DNA of 56,507 nucleotides, from assembly GCF_002374835.1 (NCBI RefSeq), contig NZ_NWVD01000012.1, positions 1 to 56,507 of the forward strand, in the 5' to 3' direction. The notes below the pieces were generated by a model. It did no database searches. It was given only the letters and a program-made list of their open reading frames with translations, and was not told where the DNA came from. Of the stretch, positions 29,413 to 38,892 are shown piece by piece. This DNA comes from Sphingomonas ginsenosidimutans. GTDB lineage: Bacteria; Pseudomonadota; Alphaproteobacteria; Sphingomonadales; Sphingomonadaceae. The position numbers were made by a program, and so were the translations under genes. Position 1 is the stretch's first letter, and every line of letters begins with the position of its first letter.

Positions 29413-31203
29413 ATGCGTTCGACCACCCGTGCCGCCGCCGGCATCGCCTTGCTCGCCGCTGTTCCCGCGCCGGCGCAGCCGGTGCCGCCGCTGTCCGCCA
29501 TCCTTCCCCCCGCCCTGCCCTGGTCGGGGGCGAGCGAGCGGCTGATCGTGCCGGCGAACGACCCGTGGATCACCCCGGCAGAGGCGGCGGGGTTCACGAC
29601 GACGCCGCGCTACGCCGAGGTGCGGGCTTGGCTGGAGCGCCTCGCGGCGGCATCGCCGCTCGTCACCATGCGGTCGTTCGGCCGCACCGCCGAGGGGCGC
29701 GAGATGATCTACGTCCGCGCCAGCAAGGGCGGCGCGGACAAGCCGGTGGTGCTGATACAGGGCGGCATCCATGCGGGCGAGATCGACGGCAAGGACGCGG
29801 GATTGATGCTGCTGCGCGACATCGCGCGGCGCGGGAAGGACAATCTGCTCGACCAGGTCGATCTGGTCTTTGTGCCGATCTACAACATCGACGGCCACGA
29901 ACAGATGAGCGCGTACAATTTCCCGCACATCCGCGGCCCCGCCAACAAGGGGCGCGACGCCAACGCGCGCAACATCGACCTCAACCGCGATTACGCCAAG
30001 CTGGACGCGCCGGAATCCCGGGCGATGATCGGCCTCATCCGTGCGCTCGATCCCATCCTCTACATCGACTGCCATGTCAGCGAAGGCTTCGACATGCAGT
30101 ATGACGTGACCTTCACCTATCCCGGATGGGGCACATATGCCCGCCACCGGGCGACCGCCGACTGGCTGGAGAACCGCTTCGGCCCGGCGGTATCCGGCGC
30201 CCTGACCGCCGCGGGCCACACCCCGATCATCTATCCCAGCCCGATCGACACCCGGCATCCCGAGAAGGGCATCCGCTACAGCCCCGAGGGGCCACGCTAC
30301 TCGACCGGCTATGGCGACTTCATCGGCATGCCGACCGTGCTGGTCGAGAACCACATGCTCAAGCCCTATCGCCAGCGCGTGCTGGGCACCTATGTGCTGC
30401 TGGAAGCGGCGCTCAAGATCGCCGCGAGCGACGCCGCGCGCATCATCGCCGCCAAGGCGACCGATCGGGCGAGCCGCCCGACCGAACTGCTGACCCGGTG
30501 GAAGCCCGCCGCGACCCCGATCGGATGGATCGAGGATTTCAAGGGCGTGGCGTTCGACACCTATCGCTCCCCCGCCTCCGGTCGGGAGGAACAGCGCTGG
30601 CTGGGCAGGCCCATCACGTTCCGGATGCCGATCATCGGCCAGACACCCAGCGAGAGCGTCCGTCTTCCCAAGGCGTGGTGGGTGCCGCGTGAGCAGACCG
30701 AGATCATCGAGCGGCTGCGCCTGCACGGCATCCGCTTCGAGACGATCCGCACGCCGCAAACCCGCACGCTCGACCATGTCCGCCTGATCGACCCGAAGAT
30801 GTCGCAACCGATCGAGGGACGCTACCCGATCACCGCCCGGTTCGAACACCACGAGACGAGCGACGTCTTGCCGGCCGGCAGCGTTCGCGTGCCCGCCGAC
30901 CAGCCGCTCGGGCTGCTCGCGGCGTCGCTGCTGGAGCCGGAGAGCCAGGATTCGTTTCTGGCCTGGGGGTTCTTCCCGGAAATGCTGGCGCCGGCGCCGA
31001 ACACCGACGCCTTCGTGCTCGCCGCGCTGGGCGAGCGCCTGCTGGCGACCGATCCGTCGATCAAGGCAGCGTTCGACGCGAAGCTGCGCACCGAGCCGGG
31101 CTTTGCGTCGGACCCCGACGCGCGGCTGGCGTGGCTGTACGCGCAGGCGGGGCCAGGACACCCCTACCCGCTGCGCTACCCGATCGCGCGCGAGCCGAAC
31201 TGA
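29413..31203 (+). CDS. Secreted M14-family zinc carboxypeptidase
   Basis: This is a 596-residue peptidase with a signal peptide (1-22). Zinc ligands are His120 and Glu123 (HAGE) and His221 (YIDCHVSEG). The NRDY motif at 191-194 carries the substrate-carboxylate arginine, and Glu312 in VLVENHM fits the catalytic base, so the site is complete. A C-terminal domain of about 250 residues follows. It is cotranscribed with the upstream receptor, and the stop lies 7 bp from the convergent ABC permease. It would act in the periplasm on peptides brought in by the receptor, which is an inference. Confidence 0.88.
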   Translation: MRSTTRAAAGIALLAAVPAPAQPVPPLSAILPPALPWSGASERLIVPANDPWITPAEAAGFTTTPRYAEVRAWLERLAAASPLVTMRSFGRTAEGREMIYVRASKGGADKPVVLIQGGIHAGEIDGKDAGLMLLRDIARRGKDNLLDQVDLVFVPIYNIDGHEQMSAYNFPHIRGPANKGRDANARNIDLNRDYAKLDAPESRAMIGLIRALDPILYIDCHVSEGFDMQYDVTFTYPGWGTYARHRATADWLENRFGPAVSGALTAAGHTPIIYPSPIDTRHPEKGIRYSPEGPRYSTGYGDFIGMPTVLVENHMLKPYRQRVLGTYVLLEAALKIAASDAARIIAAKATDRASRPTELLTRWKPAATPIGWIEDFKGVAFDTYRSPASGREEQRWLGRPITFRMPIIGQTPSESVRLPKAWWVPREQTEIIERLRLHGIRFETIRTPQTRTLDHVRLIDPKMSQPIEGRYPITARFEHHETSDVLPAGSVRVPADQPLGLLAASLLEPESQDSFLAWGFFPEMLAPAPNTDAFVLAALGERLLATDPSIKAAFDAKLRTEPGFASDPDARLAWLYAQAGPGHPYPLRYPIAREPN

Positions 31204-31210
31204 CGCGCGG

Positions 31211-32473
31211 TCACTCCGCGACGCCGTCGTCGAAGCGCGGCGCGCGGCGGAAGTCCGCCTTGCCGAACGGCCGGTCGCGGAAGAGATAGCCGTAATAGAA
31301 GGATCGCAGCCGCGCGTGGAAGGCGCGGATGCGATCCTGATACGCAAGCTGTCCGGCCAGGTCGGTGCGCGCGAGCCGCGTGAGCAGCCCCTGGACCCCG
31401 ACGGAGGGCAGCACCCAGCCGAGCGCGCGCCCCGCCCGGTCGCGCCGCTCCAGGCCATCGCGATACGCGCGCACCTGCCCGGCCACGCCTTCATCGGCGT
31501 TCTGGTGGAAGGCGAGGTACCATTTGTAGTGGAAATCAGGCCCGAGCGGGGGTGAGTCCGCCCATTCGGGGTGCGCGGCGTAGAAGCGTCGCATCGTGTC
31601 CTCGCGCGGGATGTCCCATGCGTGATTGACCGCCTCGCGCTGCGCCAGCGCGATCTCCGCGCCCTGCGCGATCGGCACCGCACGATTGATCGCGACGTTG
31701 CCGAGCGTCGGCACGATCAGCACCAGCACGAGCCACAGCGCCGCCAGCGTGGCGGCGTTGGCGACCGAGCTCCAGCGGAACCGCCCGACCAGCGCGGCAA
31801 GCGCGATCCAGAACAGCAGGTAGGCGAGAGTCACCACGAGCACGATGAGGATCGGACCGACCGCGACCCCTTCGACAACGGCCGCGATCGCGAAGGGGAG
31901 GCCCAGTGCCGCCCACAGCAGCGCGAGCCGCAGTAGCGTCCGCCGCCGCCACAGCGCGGCGCCCCCGCGCGGCAGCGCCTCCAGCGTTCGCTGCCGCCCG
32001 GCCTCACGCTCGCCCGACACGAGATCATGGAACAGCGCGATGACGAACAACGGTGCCAGGAACACCAGCACGAAGGCGAAATCGAAGCGCCCCGGCAGCG
32101 CCAGTTCGGGATTGAACGTATCGCCGTCGTAGATCTGCGCCTCAAGCCCGAGCGCGCGCACCCGCAGGATGAACGGCGACACGTCGCGCATGCCAAGCGC
32201 CGCGAACGCCAGCGGCGCGGGCGGATCCCATGTCGGATGGAAGCTGTAGTACGCCGCGCTTCCCGCGTCCTTGCTGCGGTCGACATAATCGGCGACCGCG
32301 CCGATATCCTGCGCCTGCGCGGCCGGGACCGCGGCGATCGCGGCGCGCTGCCGCGCGATCTCCGCCATGCCGGCCGCGACCGCCGCCGCGCCGAGCAACG
32401 CGAGCAGCACCAGCGCGAACGCACTCAGCCGCTGGCGCAGCAGCAGGCGCAGCTCGTGGGTCCACAGGGTCAT
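31211..32473 (-). CDS. ABC-2 type permease with DUF3526-like domain
   Basis: This is a 420-residue inner-membrane permease. Helices lie near residues 15-37, a long periplasmic segment follows (about 45-130), and further helices are near 135-250, with a cytosolic or periplasmic C-terminal half and a helix near 360. The DLVSGEREAGRQRTLEALP segment is typical of ABC-2 permeases. The start overlaps the preceding permease stop (ATGA). It is the last gene of a three-gene transporter operon and converges with the M14 peptidase gene. Confidence 0.85.
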   Translation of the reverse strand: MTLWTHELRLLLRQRLSAFALVLLALLGAAAVAAGMAEIARQRAAIAAVPAAQAQDIGAVADYVDRSKDAGSAAYYSFHPTWDPPAPLAFAALGMRDVSPFILRVRALGLEAQIYDGDTFNPELALPGRFDFAFVLVFLAPLFVIALFHDLVSGEREAGRQRTLEALPRGGAALWRRRTLLRLALLWAALGLPFAIAAVVEGVAVGPILIVLVVTLAYLLFWIALAALVGRFRWSSVANAATLAALWLVLVLIVPTLGNVAINRAVPIAQGAEIALAQREAVNHAWDIPREDTMRRFYAAHPEWADSPPLGPDFHYKWYLAFHQNADEGVAGQVRAYRDGLERRDRAGRALGWVLPSVGVQGLLTRLARTDLAGQLAYQDRIRAFHARLRSFYYGYLFRDRPFGKADFRRAPRFDDGVAE

Positions 32474-33909
32474 CGACGTGCTCCGAGGCGGCGGGTGGCA
32501 AGGGCGAGCAGCGCCACGGCCACCACCAGCCACAAGGCCAGCAGGGTCAGGCCGGGCAGCGCGCCGCGCGCCAGCATCGCGCCGCTCGGCGCGACGAAGC
32601 GGAAGTCGGGGATCGCCTGCCAGTTCGCGGCCGCGATCCGCTTGCGGCGATCCGCGCCGGCGTCGGTCGCAGTGTCGTTCGCATAGCTGACCGCCTCGGC
32701 CTCCAGCCGGTTCAGCCGCTGCACCAGCGCGTAGCGATAGCGCTCGGCCTGTTCGAGGAAGCGGCGGTGCGCGGCGAAATCGGTGCCGGCCGCGGCCATC
32801 GACAGTCCGCGCAGCGCGATCGCGGGGCTGAGCAGGCCGCTCGCGTCGACCAGCCCGTTCTGCCGCGCCTGTGCGCCATAGCTTTCGGCGGCATAACGGT
32901 CGAACAGCCCCGACGTCAGCCGCTCGCCCTCGACCGCCAGCAGGCCCTTGTAGTTGTACGGCAGGTCCTCGACGCGGGTGACCTTGTAGCGGTCGAGCAG
33001 CCCCTGCTTGAACTGCGCGAAATGCGGGTCGTCGGGATTGTGGCTGTCGCCGAGACCGCGCAGATCGCGCGCGATCGCGACATCGGTCTGGAGCCGGTTG
33101 CGCAGCGGCACGGCGTTGGCGGCGACATCCGGCATGGCGCGCGGCAGCAGCACCGTGGTCACCGCCCAGAGGGCGACCAGCGCGAGCAGTGCGTCGCGGC
33201 TGCGTCGCACAAGTGCCGAAACCAGCAGGATCAGCACCGTCCACAACCCGAGATAGAGGAGGTAGCCGAGCGCGATCACCAGCATCGGCAGGGCCAGTGC
33301 GCCCGGCTGTCCGGCGATGGCGACCAGCCCCAGCATCGCCGGCAGCGCGGCGGCGACCGCGACGGTGCCGAGCGCCAGCAGCTTCCCGGCCACGACCTGC
33401 CCGCGCGAGGCGCCTTGCAGCATCAGCAGGCCGAGCGTGCCGCGTTCCGTTTCGCGTGCCAGCGCGCCGAAGCCGAGGAAGATCAGCAGCAGCGGCGCCA
33501 CGATCTGGAGCACGAAGGCGGGGGTCAGCTGCCCGAACCGGACCAGCAGCGAGCTCTGCCGCACATCACCGAAATTGGCGGTGTTCTGCCGGTGGCCTTC
33601 GAGGAACATGCTGTTGCCGGTGAAGGCATCGACGCCGGGATCGAACGCGGCCAGCGGCCCCAGCGGGCGGAAGATGAAGTGGCCGTAATGCACCATCCGG
33701 TGCGGATGCCGGTCGGGCTGCGCGTCGAAGGCGTGCTCGGCCTCATGCTGGTGGCGCGCGCGCAGATCGGCGGCGGCACGCTGGTGCGACCAGCTGCTCG
33801 CCACCGCGACCAGCGTCAGCAGCACGATCAACGCGAAGGCGATCAATGCGACGCGGTTGCGCAGCATCAGCCGCAATTCGTCGCGCGCGATCAGGCGGAC
33901 GATCCTCAC
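32470..33909 (-). CDS. ABC-2 type permease
   Basis: This is a 479-residue membrane protein starting at GTG 33909 inside the stop of the ATPase gene. A first helix near 18-38 is followed by a large extracytoplasmic region with HQHEAEHAFDAQPDRHPHRMVHYGH, which is rich in histidine (eight in 25 residues). The ABC-2 core then includes FGALARETERGTLGLLMLQGASRGQ, and further helices follow near 195-290 and 450-472. The His-rich loop could bind a metal ion. Similar loops occur in this family, so this is a suggestion only. Confidence 0.85.
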   Translation of the reverse strand: MRIVRLIARDELRLMLRNRVALIAFALIVLLTLVAVASSWSHQRAAADLRARHQHEAEHAFDAQPDRHPHRMVHYGHFIFRPLGPLAAFDPGVDAFTGNSMFLEGHRQNTANFGDVRQSSLLVRFGQLTPAFVLQIVAPLLLIFLGFGALARETERGTLGLLMLQGASRGQVVAGKLLALGTVAVAAALPAMLGLVAIAGQPGALALPMLVIALGYLLYLGLWTVLILLVSALVRRSRDALLALVALWAVTTVLLPRAMPDVAANAVPLRNRLQTDVAIARDLRGLGDSHNPDDPHFAQFKQGLLDRYKVTRVEDLPYNYKGLLAVEGERLTSGLFDRYAAESYGAQARQNGLVDASGLLSPAIALRGLSMAAAGTDFAAHRRFLEQAERYRYALVQRLNRLEAEAVSYANDTATDAGADRRKRIAAANWQAIPDFRFVAPSGAMLARGALPGLTLLALWLVVAVALLALATRRLGARR

Positions 33910-34646
33910 GCCGCGCGTCCGACGCCGGCGACCTGGAACCGCGCGTGGAGCGCGCGCACGTCGAACCGGTCGGGACCGCTCGCGACGACGCGGTGCGCGA
34001 CGCGCCCGGCTTCCAGGAACGCGATCTCGTCGGCGACGTCCACCGCGCTCAACAGATCGTGCGTGACCATCAGCACCGCGGTGCCGCGGTCGCGCACCGC
34101 GGCGACCAGCGCGTTGAAGTCCGCCGTGGCCCGGGGGTCGAGGCCGGAGGTCGGCTCGTCGAGCAGCAGCACCGGCACCGCGCGCAGCAGCGCGACCGCG
34201 ATCGCCACCTTCTGCCTCATCCCCTTGGAAAAGCCGCCGAGCCGCTGGTCCCACGCCCGCTCCTGCAAGCCCGCCGCCTGCAGCGCATCGGTGATCGCCT
34301 CCCGCCCCTTGCGCTCGTCACTGAGCGCCAGCAGGTAATCGGCATTCTCGACGGCGGAGAGATGATCGTAGAGCGCAACGTTTTCCGGCAGATAGGCGAT
34401 GTGGCGACGCGCACCGTCCGGATCGGCGCGCGGATCGATGCCGCAGACGGCGACCCGCCCCGCCCCCCCGCGCACGAAGCCGAGCAGCGCGGCCAGCGTG
34501 GTGGACTTGCCCGCGCCATTGCCGCCCAGCAACGCGGTGATGCTGCCCGGCTCGACCCGGAGCGAAAGCCCGTCGAGGACGCGGTGGTCGCCATAGGCAA
34601 GGGTCAGGTCCTCGATCAGGATCGGGGCCGGCGATGTGAAGGACAT
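33906..34646 (-). CDS. ABC transporter ATP-binding protein
   Basis: This 246-residue ATPase has Walker A LLGGNGAGKSTTLAAL near 34-48, the signature GGFSKGMRQKVAIA in the middle, Walker B VLLLDEPTSGLD, and the switch MVTHD. The ATG at 34646 has GAGGT just upstream. An ATG at 34685 would add 13 atypical residues. It is the first gene of the ABC-2 operon. The motifs are of the CcmA/NatA class, typical of exporters and membrane-remodelling transporters. Confidence 0.92.
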   Translation of the reverse strand: MSFTSPAPILIEDLTLAYGDHRVLDGLSLRVEPGSITALLGGNGAGKSTTLAALLGFVRGGAGRVAVCGIDPRADPDGARRHIAYLPENVALYDHLSAVENADYLLALSDERKGREAITDALQAAGLQERAWDQRLGGFSKGMRQKVAIAVALLRAVPVLLLDEPTSGLDPRATADFNALVAAVRDRGTAVLMVTHDLLSAVDVADEIAFLEAGRVAHRVVASGPDRFDVRALHARFQVAGVGRAA

Positions 34647-34699
34647 GAATACCTCGAGACGCGAATGCGATCTCCTTTGTAGCATCCGGCCGTTAGGTA

Positions 34700-34717
34700 C
34701 AATGTATCATTACATTG
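34700..34717. promoter_or_regulatory. Perfect dyad operator upstream of the ABC operon
   Basis: CAATGTA-TCAT-TACATTG is a perfect 7-bp inverted repeat with a 4-base centre, about 55 bp upstream of the ATPase start. Its A/T-rich arms stand out in GC-rich DNA, and it lies where a promoter is expected. The geometry fits a dimeric repressor such as a GntR-type (YtrA-like) or Fur-family protein. The gap to the next gene (34718-34957) shows nothing else I can assign. Confidence 0.6.
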
Positions 34718-34957
34718 CTTTGTGGGGAGGTAGCGCGGACCTGAGGCGGGCGGCCCCGGCCCGGACGCCGTTCAAAAGCCCGGTCGAACCGACATCCCGG
34801 AGCGCGTCGCTACCTCCGCTTGCAACCGCGCGACGAGGTGAGAGCGACGGACAACAGATAGCCGATCGGTGAAGCGGCACGCCCCGGCTCGCCCTCGTGG
34901 AACCAGAATTCCTTCATATAAAGAGCATAGTCGGCAGCATGCCGCATATCTGACGCA

Positions 34958-35878
34958 TCACTCGTCCGCGAAGAAATCCTCGTCCAGCCGCTTCACCGCG
35001 ATCGTCCGGCTCACCCGAACGCCGACGCCATGTTCGATCATCAGCTCGGCAAGGCGCGTGCCGTCGATCAGGACCACCCGCTGCGGCAGGTGGCGGACGA
35101 AATCGATCGCGGGGGCGCTGAAGCTGGAGGTGGTGACGAACACGCCCTTGGTCGCGCCGAAGCCGACCAGGCTGCCGACGAAGCCCTGCACGTCCGGCCG
35201 CCCGACCCCGACATGCGGGGCATAGCGTTTCGCCTGGACATAGATGCGGTCGAGGCCGAGGCGATCCTCGTCGATCACGCCGTCCACGCCGCCGTCGCCG
35301 CTGCGCCCCAGGCTCAGCGCGGCGCCCTCATGGCTGCCGCCATAGCCCATCGCCACCAGCAGATCGACGATCGCGCGTTCGAAAAAGGCCGGGCTCTGCG
35401 CCAGCACGCGCTGGAGCAATTCCGTCTTCAGCGCGGCGTGGAGGACGCCGTGCGCCGCGTCGATCTGTTCCTCGGGCGTGGCAGTCGCGGTGGCGGCGGC
35501 TTCGGCGACCGAAGCCTCGGCGGGCGAGGCCTGCGCGTCGACGGCGTAGAATTGCGCGAAGGCGGGATAGGTCTTCAGCGTCTCGACGGTGATCGCCGCC
35601 GGCTGGGTCGCGAGCAGCGCCTTGCCATCCGCGCTGGCGGTGAAGCGGCCGCGCGCAGGGCTGTCGATCAGCCCCGCCTTGGCCATGTAGAATTTCGCCC
35701 AGTGGATGCGGTTGTGCAGCACGCGCTGCCGCCTGCTGGGCAGCATCTCCTCGCGCTCCGCCTCGGTCAGGCCGAGTTGGTCGGCGATCGCCGCCGCCGC
35801 ATCGGGCACGCGCGTGACGCCGGTAGCGGCGAGGCGCAGGACCGGCAGCATCAGCGCCTGATAGTCGGGAATGGCCAT
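34958..35878 (-). CDS. mrr: Mrr-type restriction endonuclease
   Basis: This 306-residue protein matches Mrr in length. An N-terminal winged-helix DNA-binding part (about 1-90) is followed by an Ala-rich linker and a PD-(D/E)xK nuclease domain. Visible residues are Glu168 (FERAIVDLL), Asp199 in SGDGGVDG, and Gln215/Lys217 in VQAKRY. Mrr cleaves modified DNA and can be toxic with foreign methylases. It lies 15 bp after hsdS on the same strand, so it probably belongs to the restriction operon. Confidence 0.92.
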   Translation of the reverse strand: MAIPDYQALMLPVLRLAATGVTRVPDAAAAIADQLGLTEAEREEMLPSRRQRVLHNRIHWAKFYMAKAGLIDSPARGRFTASADGKALLATQPAAITVETLKTYPAFAQFYAVDAQASPAEASVAEAAATATATPEEQIDAAHGVLHAALKTELLQRVLAQSPAFFERAIVDLLVAMGYGGSHEGAALSLGRSGDGGVDGVIDEDRLGLDRIYVQAKRYAPHVGVGRPDVQGFVGSLVGFGATKGVFVTTSSFSAPAIDFVRHLPQRVVLIDGTRLAELMIEHGVGVRVSRTIAVKRLDEDFFADE

Positions 35879-35893
35879 GCGTCCCCTCCCCGC

Positions 35894-37381
35894 TCAGCCC
35901 ACGGCCTTGCGCGCCCGCCCACGCTTCGGCTTGGGCGCGGCGGCGCGTTCGGCGCGGATGCGGTCGAGCAGCACGCTCGCGGGTTCGTCATTCGGGTCCT
36001 GCGGCACCAATTCGCCGCGAAACGCCTTGGCGAGGATCGCGGCTTCGAGCCGATCGAGAAGCGCGCGGGCGCGGGTCGCTTCGGCTTCGAGGCGGTCGGC
36101 GCGGGCGAGCCCCGCCTTCAGCCGCTTCACGATCTCCCGCTGTTCCTCGATCGGCGGCAACGCGATGTGAAGGGCGCGGATTTCCGGGAAGTATATGGTC
36201 GTATGAGTTGAACCCATGCCGAACTTCCGGATGTCGTCGCCCTCCGCCATCAGGGCATACATCAGATATTCCGGCTCGAGCGCCTCTGTGCAGGTCCAGG
36301 TCGCGAAATCTTGGCTGGTCGCCATGCTTCGCCCCATCATCGTGACATAGCCAACCGAGGCAGTACGCGACAGGCAAACGGTCCCCGCCGGCAGCAACCG
36401 TGCGGACGAATTCGCCAACCCCTCTTTGGAGATGGTCTGCATTGTCGTGTCGATAATGCGACCATGATGCGCGCCTGCATCGCGGATGCCGATCCACGGC
36501 ACACCGCCATCCCAATAGCCCGGCTGCGAACGGCTGGGCGTATGCCCGGTCTCCTGCTTGGCGATCCGCAGCAGCGGCACCCAAGCCCAGCCCTGCGGCA
36601 ATTCGACCCCCGGATCGTTAATCGCAAGACCCGCTTTGCCCGCCAAAACCTTGTCTGTTGCCTCTCGACCGCCGCGGCCCTGTTTCGGGACCGGAACCCG
36701 ATTGAGCATTGCCGCAATCGGCTCCAATTCTCGGCCAGTCCGCCAACTTTCTGTCATACTGCCGGACATTGCTGAACGGAGAAGTGCCAACCGCTGACTT
36801 GGGGTCATCATCGAAACCCGACCTAGCTCCGTCCGTGCACGAACGAGGCGAGCGATCAGCACATCTAACTTCCCGACGATCCGACGCTGCTCAGCGACAG
36901 GCGGGAGCGGGAGTGGCAGTTCGGCAAGTGTCCGGGACGACAAATGCTTGACCGTCACAGAGCTGGTCATCTGGTTGACTAAACGAAGATATGGCGGAAG
37001 AGCATATTCCAAAAACGATGCTGTATAAAACGTTGGCACCGCGATTACCTTGCAAACACGCTGATTCAGAAGTCCTCTTCCAGACTTCCACCGTCCAACG
37101 TTGAAATCCCCGTCCATACCTACAAGGATATCGCCGCTCTCCACCCAATAACCTTCAACAATGGGACCATCATATAGCGTCTGAGTCGCCCCTGTAGTAA
37201 CGTCCCGGATGCGGATGAGTGGAACGCCTTGATCTGTACCGAACCTATCAGATTTCCAAGGAAAGCCATTAATGACAGCCGCCACCGCCCCCAGTGGAAC
37301 TCGCTCCCATCGATCAGCAGCAGCAAGCAACGGATCACTTGACTCCTTTACCAGCTTGCAAATATCTTCGCTGAAACTCAT
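35894..37381 (-). CDS. hsdS: Type I restriction system specificity subunit
   Basis: HsdS recognises the bipartite target sequence. It has 495 residues with two target-recognition domains. The first spans about 25-165 and ends before the conserved helix LPPVAEQRRIVGKLDVLIARL. The second spans about 235-405 and ends before LPPIEEQREIVKRLKAGLARA. Both halves are intact. A C-terminal basic tail (PKPKRGRARKA) is present. The start overlaps the hsdM stop (ATGA). The middle of the gene is visibly poorer in GC than its surroundings, as expected for a transferred, fast-changing specificity gene. Confidence 0.94.
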   Translation of the reverse strand: MSFSEDICKLVKESSDPLLAAADRWERVPLGAVAAVINGFPWKSDRFGTDQGVPLIRIRDVTTGATQTLYDGPIVEGYWVESGDILVGMDGDFNVGRWKSGRGLLNQRVCKVIAVPTFYTASFLEYALPPYLRLVNQMTSSVTVKHLSSRTLAELPLPLPPVAEQRRIVGKLDVLIARLVRARTELGRVSMMTPSQRLALLRSAMSGSMTESWRTGRELEPIAAMLNRVPVPKQGRGGREATDKVLAGKAGLAINDPGVELPQGWAWVPLLRIAKQETGHTPSRSQPGYWDGGVPWIGIRDAGAHHGRIIDTTMQTISKEGLANSSARLLPAGTVCLSRTASVGYVTMMGRSMATSQDFATWTCTEALEPEYLMYALMAEGDDIRKFGMGSTHTTIYFPEIRALHIALPPIEEQREIVKRLKAGLARADRLEAEATRARALLDRLEAAILAKAFRGELVPQDPNDEPASVLLDRIRAERAAAPKPKRGRARKAVG

Positions 37382-38859
37382 GCAGCCGTCTCCGCCACGG
37401 CCGGATCTTCCATCTCGCTCCCCAGTTCCGCCACCAGCGCGCCAATCTCTTCCAGCGCGGCCATCAGATGGCCTTCGATCGCCGCCGCGATATCCTCGGG
37501 CGTGTCGAGACCGTCCTCGGCCTCGGCGCTGGTGTCCTTGAGCCAGCTGATGTCGAGATTGTCGCCGCGCGCCTCCAGCGCGGCGCGGTCGAAGCGGCGG
37601 AAGCGGCCGGTTTCGCCTTCGTCCTTGCGCTCCGCCCGGCCATGCGGATCGTCGCCGAACGCCGCCACGAAACCCGCAAAGTCCCCGCGCTTCAGAGGGT
37701 TGGTCTTGCCATAAGCGGGCGCGCCCGCGCGCATGTCGTAGATCCACACCGCCTTGGTCGCATCCTCCGCCGGGTCGGCTTCGACCGAGCGGGTGAAGAA
37801 CAGGACGTTGGTCTTGACCCCCTGCGCATAGAAGATGCCGGTCGGCAGCCGCAGGATGGTATGCAGGTCGCAGCGATGCATCAGCATCCGTCGCAGCGCC
37901 TTGCCGCGCCCATCGTCGAACAGGACGTTATCGGGCACCACCACCGCCGCACGGCCGCCGGGGGCAAGCGCGCGGATGATGTGCTCGACGAACGGCAGCT
38001 GATAGGAGGAGACGCGATCGGTGATGGTCAGATCGTCGCGCGTTGGGGGCCCACCCGCCGGACCGAAGGGCGGGTTGCTCAGGATCAGATCGGCCCGCTT
38101 GAACGGCGCCTCGCTGCCCTTGGGCGACAGCGTGTCGCCCAGCTCCAGATGATCGGGGTCGATCTTGTGGAGGTGCAGGTTCATCAGCAACAGGCGGAAG
38201 GTGTCGGGGACGTTCTCGACGCCCCGGAACGCCTCGCGAAGCTGGAACGCCTGTTGCTTGGGCGACAGCTCGAAATAGTCGTCGCTCGCCTCGCGCATGA
38301 AACGGTCGGCCGCGATCAGGAAGCCGCCGGTGCCCGCCGCCGGGTCCTGGATCACCTCGCCCGGCTGCGGCTTCATCAGCTCGACCATCACGTCGATCAG
38401 GACGCGCGGGGTGAAATACTGCCCTGCCCCGCGCTTGGTCTCCTCCGCCATCTTCTGGAGCAGGCCCTCATAGGCGTCGCCGAAGGCATCACGCTCGGCG
38501 GAAAACCAGTGCAGCCCGTCGATCGCGTCGATCAGGCGGCGCAGATTGGCCGGCTCGCGCACGATGGTCGAGGCGTTCTGGAAGATGGCGACGACCGAGC
38601 GATCGGCCACCTTGGCGGGATCGCCCAGGTCGATCAGCGCGCGCTTGTAGACGGTCAGCAGCTCCGCCTCGTTCGCTGCCTTCAGCCGCGACCAGCGATA
38701 GCCTTCCGGAATGCGGCTCTCGTCCTTCTGCTCGGACGCCATCTTCAGGAACAGCAGATAGGTCAGCTCGGTGACGTACTGCTGATAGGTGATGCCGTCC
38801 TTGCGGAGCATGGCGCAGAGCCGCCACAGCTTGTTCACCAGTTCGGCGGAGGGGTTCAC
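37378..38859 (-). CDS. hsdM: Type I restriction system DNA methyltransferase subunit
   Basis: This is an N6-adenine methyltransferase of 493 residues. The N-terminal HsdM_N helical domain (about 8-130) is followed by SAM-binding motif I, DPAAGTGGFLIAA, near 170, and catalytic motif IV, NPPFGPAGG, near 260. It forms the M2S methylase with HsdS and the R2M2S restriction complex with HsdR. The gene overlaps hsdS and lies 33 bp after hsdR. Confidence 0.96.
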   Translation of the reverse strand: MNPSAELVNKLWRLCAMLRKDGITYQQYVTELTYLLFLKMASEQKDESRIPEGYRWSRLKAANEAELLTVYKRALIDLGDPAKVADRSVVAIFQNASTIVREPANLRRLIDAIDGLHWFSAERDAFGDAYEGLLQKMAEETKRGAGQYFTPRVLIDVMVELMKPQPGEVIQDPAAGTGGFLIAADRFMREASDDYFELSPKQQAFQLREAFRGVENVPDTFRLLLMNLHLHKIDPDHLELGDTLSPKGSEAPFKRADLILSNPPFGPAGGPPTRDDLTITDRVSSYQLPFVEHIIRALAPGGRAAVVVPDNVLFDDGRGKALRRMLMHRCDLHTILRLPTGIFYAQGVKTNVLFFTRSVEADPAEDATKAVWIYDMRAGAPAYGKTNPLKRGDFAGFVAAFGDDPHGRAERKDEGETGRFRRFDRAALEARGDNLDISWLKDTSAEAEDGLDTPEDIAAAIEGHLMAALEEIGALVAELGSEMEDPAVAETAA

Positions 38860-38892
38860 GTCGTCGTCGTCCTTGTCGTCAATGCAGGCGGA

